From Phycisphaerales bacterium (GTDB lineage: Bacteria > Planctomycetota > Phycisphaerae > Phycisphaerales > UBA1924), in the NCBI GenBank assembly GCA_029213305.1, contig JARGPA010000010.1, positions 1 through 56,261 of the forward strand: 56,261 bases of DNA, written 5' to 3'. Within the stretch, counting starts at the first letter, position 1, and the number at the start of each line of letters is the position of its first letter. The translations under genes and the position numbers were made by a program. Below are positions 50,760-56,261 of the stretch, piece after piece. The notes under the pieces were generated by a model. The model did not search any database and was not told where the DNA came from. It saw nothing but the letters and a program-made list of their open reading frames with translations.

Positions 50760-52211
50760 CTACATTCGTTCTGCGATTGCGTGTCCAACATAGTTGGGTG
50801 CTTTGGGATCAACATGGAAAGATCCATGCGAGTCCGAAGAGATTGATTCACGAGTATCCATATTGCTCAGTTCGACTTTGTCTTCGCCGTGGATTTCTAT
50901 GAAGAACTTTGCGTGTTGATCCGACGCGTCTGCTTTGAGTTTGTTGATCTTGCGAGTGGATTTGTAACTGATACGCGTGTGCATCGGCGCGACGGCGTAA
51001 CGATTCGTGTGCCAGGGTTTGCGATCGTCGTTGGAGAGCCAAGTCTCGGATTCGATCCCGCGCCGCAGGTGAGCAGTCAGGGTGTGGACGAGTGCTTCGT
51101 TGTCTTCGTCGCCGTTGGGAACGACGAAAGCGACAGGACGGATGGATGCTTGCGGGCTTGCAACTGCGTCCATGAGCTCGGCGCCTGTCGGCATGAGTCC
51201 TTTGTCGTCGAGGAGATTCCCGAGAACAACATCACCCATTCCGAACCCGCAGGCGGGGGTTGATGGGCCGCCGAAGAGTTCGATGAGATTGTCGTATCGA
51301 CCGCCTCCGGCGACGGCGCGTTCGCCGTCGGCTAGTGCTTCGAAAACTGTCCCGGTGTAGTAGGCGAGGCCGCGAGCGATTGACGGATCCTTGCTCATCC
51401 ATTGATCTAGATTGCAGTTGGTACACATGTCTATCAGCGCATCAAGATCATTGGTTAATAGATTGGGTGCAGATGAAGATCCAGATTGAGTGAGATACTC
51501 GATAAAAGAACTTGGAAGTTGTGCGTCTTCAGCGAGTGACTTGAGTGAATCAGCAGGGAGCTTGGCTTGACGATCGAGAAGAGTGAAGGCGATTTCCAGT
51601 TGATTTTCGAGAACACCAAGTGTTTTAAAAAACTCAGCCATCGCATTTCGATCATTGATCATGATTTTCAACGACTTTTTGCAAAGTCCAAGGCTCTCAA
51701 ACAAGCGGACAGAGCATTCAATCACCTCAGCATCCATCTGTGCGTTGGAATGGGTAGAGTCAGCTTCGCTCGGAAGTCCAATTGCATCAACATTCCATTG
51801 TAAGAACTCACGCAATCGTCCGCGTTGTGGGCGTTCGGCGCGGAAGTATGGTCCTGCCGTGAACCACTTGCAGGGTTTGGGGAGTTGTTTCGCATGGGCC
51901 GCGTACATGCGTGCGAGTGTGGGGGTGAACTCAGGACGAAGAGCGAAGTCGGCTTGTCCCTTTTTAACGAGTTTGTCGAGGGTTTCTTGGCCGCCTTTTC
52001 CGGAGAATGCTTGGAAGAGTTCTCCGAGGATGCCTTCTCCAGATTTGACGCTGTAGAGCTCGGTGGATTCGAAGGTTGGGCCTGCGATTTCGTCGAACCC
52101 ACAACGGAGCGACGCGTCGCGCCATGCGTTGGTGATATATCGTTGGCGCAGGACATCTTCTGGATAGAGATCGCGTGTGCCTTTGGGTGGATTGATCTTC
52201 TTCGATGCCAT
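50760..52211 (-). CDS. hisS: histidyl-tRNA synthetase
   Basis: This 483-residue class II synthetase joins histidine to tRNA-His. Motif 1 region is INPPKGTRDLYPEDVLRQRY, motif 2 is WFTAGPYFRAERPQRGRLRE with FLQWNVDAIG, the histidine-A loop is SIARGLAYYTGTVFEALADG, and motif 3 is GGGRYDNLIELFGG with ACGFGMGDVVL. The anticodon domain is at the C terminus (RPVAFVVPNGDEDNEALVHT) and carries an extra tail (SISSDSHGSFHVDPKAPNYV). I chose ATG 52211 (MASKKINPPKG); the frame is open to 52304 over the divergent TPR gene. No ribosome binding site is visible. Confidence 0.96.
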   Translation of the reverse strand: MASKKINPPKGTRDLYPEDVLRQRYITNAWRDASLRCGFDEIAGPTFESTELYSVKSGEGILGELFQAFSGKGGQETLDKLVKKGQADFALRPEFTPTLARMYAAHAKQLPKPCKWFTAGPYFRAERPQRGRLREFLQWNVDAIGLPSEADSTHSNAQMDAEVIECSVRLFESLGLCKKSLKIMINDRNAMAEFFKTLGVLENQLEIAFTLLDRQAKLPADSLKSLAEDAQLPSSFIEYLTQSGSSSAPNLLTNDLDALIDMCTNCNLDQWMSKDPSIARGLAYYTGTVFEALADGERAVAGGGRYDNLIELFGGPSTPACGFGMGDVVLGNLLDDKGLMPTGAELMDAVASPQASIRPVAFVVPNGDEDNEALVHTLTAHLRRGIESETWLSNDDRKPWHTNRYAVAPMHTRISYKSTRKINKLKADASDQHAKFFIEIHGEDKVELSNMDTRESISSDSHGSFHVDPKAPNYVGHAIAERM

Positions 52212-52283
52212 GATGAGATAGGGTATGCTGTCAAAGGTGCATGATTGTGGAACCAACGCAAGTGATTTGCGGAGAGTAACCCA

Positions 52284-53003
52284 ATGGGATTGACGATACG
52301 ACATGTTGTTTTGGTATCTGCAGTGCTCTCAGTGGGTTCATTTGTGTACGCGGTGGGATTTGCGCCAATTGACCCTGAGAACAATCCTCGTGCTCAGGCG
52401 CTGAATCGAACCCCATCTCGCCAGGGTTTGGTGAATCTAATTCGTCGTTCGATCACACTTGGACAAGTCACAGCTGCGGATCGATCTGCCGCTCGATACT
52501 TGGATCTCAATCCAGAAGACCCGTATGCTCATTTTTATCGTGCAATCGTCTATCAGTTGATGGAAAAGCCCGAGGCGGCGCGTGAGGTATGGGAAAATCT
52601 AGATCACGAACTCTCTGATATAAGCAAGGTTGAAGGCCGATATTCACAAGGACAACTGGATTATCTACGTGGATGGAGCAAGTTTGGGATAGGTGAAACA
52701 GAAGCATCCCAAGCATATTTCAAGCAAATCGCAGATCAGATCGAAGAACGCGCCAGCGGGAATGATCTTTCAAGTGGTGCACATTACAACCTTGCGTGTT
52801 ATCGCGCCAAGGAAGGCAAAACTGAGCAGGCAATGCAACACTTTGAGCAAGCAATTGAGCTTGGATATCAGCGAGATGCAGGATGGTGGGCCGTTGATCC
52901 TGATCTACAACCACTCCACAACGATCCTCGATTCTGGGATGTTGGTTTGTCGATCGATGATTTGTCCCGAGATCGACGTACTCCGACTCAGAATCCTGAT
53001 TAA
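52284..53003 (+). CDS. secreted TPR protein
   Basis: This 239-residue protein starts MGLTIRHVVLVSAVLSVGSF with a signal peptide or anchor. The rest contains two or three TPR-like helix pairs: LIRRSITLGQVTAADRSAAR, then YAHFYRAIVYQLMEKPEAAR and AHYNLACYRAKEGKTEQAMQ with HFEQAIELGYQRDAGWWAVD. The C-terminal DLQPLHNDPRFWDVGLS is a common end in this type of repeat protein. TPRs mediate protein contacts, so this may be an assembly factor. The ATG at 52284 diverges from hisS. nuoG follows 208 bases later. Confidence 0.8.
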   Translation: MGLTIRHVVLVSAVLSVGSFVYAVGFAPIDPENNPRAQALNRTPSRQGLVNLIRRSITLGQVTAADRSAARYLDLNPEDPYAHFYRAIVYQLMEKPEAAREVWENLDHELSDISKVEGRYSQGQLDYLRGWSKFGIGETEASQAYFKQIADQIEERASGNDLSSGAHYNLACYRAKEGKTEQAMQHFEQAIELGYQRDAGWWAVDPDLQPLHNDPRFWDVGLSIDDLSRDRRTPTQNPD

Positions 53004-53211
53004 TTCGCTTCAAAGGATGTTTGGAGAGGACGAAAGTTGGATATCAAGTTGAGAATCGGGCTAAGAATCGGGATTCGCGCTATGATCGTGGACATATTGA
53101 ACTGATCTTTGTTTCGGATCTTTTGTCGTTGACAGATGGTTGTGTCCGAGATTGGTTTGTTGAAGAGATATTGCCTGTTCTCCAGTTACCTGCAAGGGAC
53201 GAGCCGACGCT

Positions 53212-54960
53212 ATGCCAACAGTCACGATAAATGGGGTTGAATGCGAGTTTACCAAAGGCGAGATGGTCATCGCTGTTGCGAATCGCAATGAGATTAGCAT
53301 CCCGCAGTACTGCTATCACGCGGGGCTCTCTCGGCCGGCGCAGTGTCGGATTTGTCTTGCAACATTTGAAGCGCCAAATCCTCGCAACGACAACAAGCTC
53401 GAACCGATGATGGGTGGAAAGTTACTCCCGACTTGTGCGACAGAAGCAAGCGACGGCATGGTCGTAACAATCGAGAGCGAGAAAGCAATCGCGAATCAAA
53501 AAGCGGTGATGGAGTTCTTACTCATCAATCACCCTCTTGATTGTCCTGTTTGTGATCAAGCAGGTGAATGTACCCTTCAGGATTATTCGTATCAGTACGG
53601 CCGAGGACATTCCCGGTTTACAGATACCAAGGTTGTCTCCCCTAAGAAAAATATGGGTGAGCAAATCTATATGTACTCTGATCGATGCATCATGTGTACG
53701 CGTTGTGTGCGATTCACAGATGAAGTTAGTGCGACAAGCGAACTGATGATCGACGGCCGAGGTGATAAGAGCACGATTGATATCTTCCCAGGTGTTGGAC
53801 TCAACAATCCACTCGCGAGTAATGTGATCGATTTGTGTCCTGTTGGATCATTGCTTGACAAGGATTTCTTGTTCTCGCAACGCGTCTGGTTCTTGAAATC
53901 GACAGCGGGGATTGATCCATTCACTAGTTCAGGTGACAACATCTGGGTTGAGCACAACCAGGGAAGACTCTATCGAATCAGGCCTCGAACGAATATGGAC
54001 ATCAATACTTGGTGGATCACAGACGAAGTTCGTTACGGCTGGAAGTTCGTGCATAGCGAAAACCGTCTGCGTGCTCCGATGCGCCGTGAACACGGAATGA
54101 TGGTTGAAGCGAGCTGGAGTCGAGCGTACGGACAAGCAATCGATACGATTCTTGAATCAAAGAATTCAGACAAGAAAACAGCGCTCGTAGTTTCTGCAAC
54201 TCTCACAAGTGAAGAAGCGTTCTGCCTCGTCAAAGCAGTGCGGATGATTGATGAAGATGTTGAGTTGTTCTTGGGTCCAATCCCAATAGACGGCGAAGAT
54301 CATGAATATCCAAACCCGCAACACGACAAGCCGTTTGTCTTGCGTGCAGAAAAAGTTCCCAACAAGCGAGGCGTAGAGCGCGTTCTGGGAGAAATGGGTG
54401 GATACAAAGAGTTCGATACCTTTGTTCGTCGCAGCGGTGAATACAACGCAGTTGTGATGAGTGCAAACTTCCCGAGTGCTTGGGTGACTGACTCGCTCAT
54501 TGATTCTCTTTCGGAAAGCAAGCTTGTACTGATCGATACACTTGATTCCGTTCTCACGAACAAAGCAGATGTGGTTCTTCCTTCTTCGAGCTTTGCAGAG
54601 AAAGCTGGATGTTTCGAGAACTGCAACGGGATGATTCAACACTTCGATCAAGCGATCCCAAACCAGCATGATTCCAAGTGTGAAGGGCAAATCGGGCTTG
54701 ATCTGATCGAGCTCGCAGCAGGCGGCCGACTCGAAGAACACGCGCCAGGGTTTGGTGCTCAGATCGTTGACGAACAACCAGGACAGGTACCTGGAGCAAG
54801 CGATTCGATCTTGTTACCAAGAGGTGAACTCTTCGATGACGGCGTGATTCGTCAACGCATGAGTGATGAAGTCGATGCATTCAAAGTGTTCATTGAAGAA
54901 GTTCGCTTTGCTAAAGAGACTGAACTCGTTGAACCTGACATGCAGCTCGTTGAGTTGTAA
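53212..54960 (+). CDS. nuoG: NADH-quinone oxidoreductase subunit G (75 kDa)
   Basis: The 582-residue NuoG carries several iron-sulfur clusters of complex I. The 2Fe-2S ferredoxin domain has YCYHAGLSRPAQCRICLATF and LPTCATEASDGMVV. The His-Cys domain has HPLDCPVCDQAGECTLQDYS, and the 4Fe-4S part has MYSDRCIMCTRCVRFTDEVS with NVIDLCPVGSLLDKDF. The molybdopterin-like domain begins near GIDPFTSSGDNIWVEHNQGR but is short and lacks clear cofactor residues, so the protein is shorter than the E. coli one (about 900). It is single, apart from nuoD/nuoE at the other end of the window. A terminator follows. Confidence 0.95.
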   Translation: MPTVTINGVECEFTKGEMVIAVANRNEISIPQYCYHAGLSRPAQCRICLATFEAPNPRNDNKLEPMMGGKLLPTCATEASDGMVVTIESEKAIANQKAVMEFLLINHPLDCPVCDQAGECTLQDYSYQYGRGHSRFTDTKVVSPKKNMGEQIYMYSDRCIMCTRCVRFTDEVSATSELMIDGRGDKSTIDIFPGVGLNNPLASNVIDLCPVGSLLDKDFLFSQRVWFLKSTAGIDPFTSSGDNIWVEHNQGRLYRIRPRTNMDINTWWITDEVRYGWKFVHSENRLRAPMRREHGMMVEASWSRAYGQAIDTILESKNSDKKTALVVSATLTSEEAFCLVKAVRMIDEDVELFLGPIPIDGEDHEYPNPQHDKPFVLRAEKVPNKRGVERVLGEMGGYKEFDTFVRRSGEYNAVVMSANFPSAWVTDSLIDSLSESKLVLIDTLDSVLTNKADVVLPSSSFAEKAGCFENCNGMIQHFDQAIPNQHDSKCEGQIGLDLIELAAGGRLEEHAPGFGAQIVDEQPGQVPGASDSILLPRGELFDDGVIRQRMSDEVDAFKVFIEEVRFAKETELVEPDMQLVEL

Positions 54961-55275
54961 GTAAATCTAGAGAACAACAGAAACACCCCGTCCGGATGGA
55001 ACGGGGTGTTTTTTTGCGCCAGGTTAAGGGCGTCTTGTGGCCCGTTGGTACGCCGGGGAACGCACGACGTACTCTGGGAGGATGGATTCCGCAATGGGTA
55101 CTGCGAAATCGAGTTTTGTTTGAATCACAGTTGCTCGAAGACACGAACGAAATCGTGCAACGAGAGTTGTAGTTTTCTTAAACCAACATGGGGTAATACC
55201 CTTGTGACAAATGCTCAACGAGTATGACGAGTGTTTATTGCAAGATTCAGGCCATTTTTTGAGCTACGATCTAGT
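54961..55275. other. intergenic stretch between nuoG and the small membrane protein
   Basis: It holds the nuoG terminator (54982-55015). After it I see no supported gene, only short frames on both strands without protein character. The promoter of the small membrane protein and truA is probably in its last 100 bases. Confidence 0.4.
54982..55015 (+). terminator. intrinsic terminator after nuoG
   Basis: AACACCCCGT and ACGGGGTGTT form a 10-bp stem that can extend by CC/GG around GGAT, followed by five further Ts. It lies 22 bases after the stop. Confidence 0.92.
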
Positions 55276-55476
55276 ATGTTGATTTGGATCATTCTCGGAG
55301 TTCTCGTCGCGGTGCTTACAGGCGCCATCACCTTAATCTGGTGGAAGGTCGGGGATCAATGGGCCGACGATGAATACAAAAAATTCGGGCACGGCGGCGG
55401 CGGCCCGCAAGGACCTACGCCGACAGTGATCAGCGACTTTGATTCTGAATCTGCGCACAACCCGGATGTGGGTTGA
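55276..55476 (+). CDS. small single-pass membrane protein
   Basis: This 66-residue protein starts MLIWIILGVLVAVLTGAITL with one membrane helix, followed by WWKVGDQWADDEYKKFGHGG, a Gly run and a polar acidic tail. It resembles short stub proteins of unknown function. The ATG at 55276 is the one before the helix; the longer frame from 55231 has a basic start but less helix support. It is seven bases from truA, so the two are probably one unit. Confidence 0.6.
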   Translation: MLIWIILGVLVAVLTGAITLIWWKVGDQWADDEYKKFGHGGGGPQGPTPTVISDFDSESAHNPDVG

Positions 55477-55482
55477 ATAGTT

Positions 55483-56261
55483 ATGCCGCGCTATAAGCTA
55501 ACAGTTGCATACGACGGGACTGATTTCTTTGGTTGGCAAAAGCAGGAACCCCCTGATCCTGACGCGCCTGCGCCTGCTCTTGGAGAAGAGCCAAAGCGAT
55601 TACAACTCAGGACTGTTCAACATGTGATTGAGCAAACAGTACGAGAAGTGATCCGCGAACCCATTGTTTTGACAGGCGCGTCTCGTACTGATTCGGGTGT
55701 GCATGCAAACGGGCAAGTCTGTGCGTTCATGAGTGATCCGGATCAGAGCAAAGGCGTCGGATGGCCTGCAGATCGTGGATTAGACACACTGGTTCGAGCG
55801 CTCAATGCGAAACTCCCTCCTGATGTGTTGGTGCATAGCGCGGAGATTGTTGAAGATGATTTCAACCCAATCGGGGGCGCAATTGAAAAAGAGTACTGCT
55901 ACACGATTGTCACAGGTCAAACGCGCCCTTTGTGGGATCGTCGATTTGTGTTTCATACTTGGTATGAGATCGATGTAACCCGAATGCAAGAGGCCGCGGA
56001 TCTAATGGTGGGTGAACATGACTTTGCGTGCTTTGCTCAGATCGCACACGGCCGAAAGACAACGGTGCGGACGATCTTCAAATGTAAAATCGAAACACCC
56101 GAACAAGGGAAGTTCGTGATCCGTGTTTCAGGAAGCGGGTTCTTGTACAACATGGTTCGGATCATCGCAGGAACTTTGCTCGAAGTTGGACGCGGAAAAA
56201 TCGAACCCGAGATGATCTCTTCAATGATCGAGAGTGCGGATCGACGTACTGCAGGCGTGAC
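55483..56261 (+). CDS. truA: tRNA pseudouridine synthase A (3' end beyond window)
   Basis: TruA modifies positions 38-40 in the tRNA anticodon loop. The visible 259 residues contain YKLTVAYDGTDFFGWQKQ, then an inserted Pro/Ala-rich stretch (PPDPDAPAPALGEEPKRL), the catalytic motif LTGASRTDSGVHANGQ with the Asp nucleophile, GEHDFACFAQIAHG and SGSGFLYNMVRIIAGTLLEV. The insert after the first motif is unusual for the family. The gene is cut at the end of the window and follows the small membrane protein gene. Confidence 0.95.
   Translation, partial: MPRYKLTVAYDGTDFFGWQKQEPPDPDAPAPALGEEPKRLQLRTVQHVIEQTVREVIREPIVLTGASRTDSGVHANGQVCAFMSDPDQSKGVGWPADRGLDTLVRALNAKLPPDVLVHSAEIVEDDFNPIGGAIEKEYCYTIVTGQTRPLWDRRFVFHTWYEIDVTRMQEAADLMVGEHDFACFAQIAHGRKTTVRTIFKCKIETPEQGKFVIRVSGSGFLYNMVRIIAGTLLEVGRGKIEPEMISSMIESADRRTAGV

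Noticed and set aside
53021..53230. 69-residue open frame between the TPR gene and nuoG
   Set aside because: It overlaps the nuoG start out of frame and begins without a ribosome binding site. Not enough support to call it.
54166..54777. 203-residue open frame on the minus strand
   Set aside because: Antisense to nuoG and without recognisable domains.
1..56261. CRISPR arrays, insertion sequences, prophage genes, tRNA and rRNA genes
   Set aside because: No regular direct repeats, transposase motifs, integrase motifs or tRNA-like foldings were seen by eye. A tRNA search program would be decisive.

Overview
The window reads as a piece of chromosome from a planctomycete, most likely of the class Phycisphaerae. 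The evidence is a prepilin with a GFSLVELLVVIAIIAVLMAI-type N terminus, an HYExAFE-type nuclease, a very large signal peptidase I, several single-gene housekeeping loci not grouped as in most bacteria, and Shine-Dalgarno sequences present at only part of the starts. Base composition looks moderate (near half GC by eye, not counted). I saw no rRNA, tRNA, insertion sequence, prophage or CRISPR array. The gene at each edge is cut.

Layout. 1-23.7 kb is mostly minus strand: a HIT protein, a CBS protein, tag, nuoD-lipoprotein-nuoE, a Tat-exported FAD enzyme, a metal permease with a small methyltransferase (plus), pepA-folC-pdxJ, a large secreted protein, trpE (plus), two membrane or secreted unknowns, an HU protein, a hydroxyacid dehydrogenase (plus), comEC, a prepilin and a zinc-ribbon protein. 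From 23.7 kb onward most genes are on the plus strand: two short flagellins, a glycosyltransferase, an orphan ABC ATPase, parB, a coiled-coil/winged-helix protein, clpB, rnpA-yidD-tetR-cysteine desulfurase, an Mla-like ATPase plus MCE protein plus lipase, an HYExAFE nuclease, three small exported proteins, ricT-like, lepB, hisS (minus), a TPR protein, nuoG, a small membrane protein and truA.

The most informative part is the middle. A DciA-like gene (27.5-27.9 kb), parB (30.7 kb) and rnpA-yidD (36.9 kb) are all families usually found beside the replication origin. Coding direction changes at about 23.7-31 kb. Two copies of a parS-like 16-mer (29349-29364 and 30299-30314) lie inside the two genes next to parB, in different reading frames. 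I infer that this is the chromosome partitioning and origin-proximal region, although dnaA, parA and a clear DnaA-box cluster are not in view.

Three stretches look like unannotated structured RNAs. 25650-25789 has a closing stem that competes with its own terminator and a 6S-like rod. 33129-33310 has a closing stem of about 24 bp followed by a U tract. 36778-36891 has three consecutive strong hairpins ending in a terminator just before rnpA. A chain of two tiny ORFs overlaps the end of the DciA-like gene and ends in a terminator. Complex I genes are scattered: nuoD and nuoE sit about 50 kb from nuoG, with a lipoprotein gene between nuoD and nuoE.
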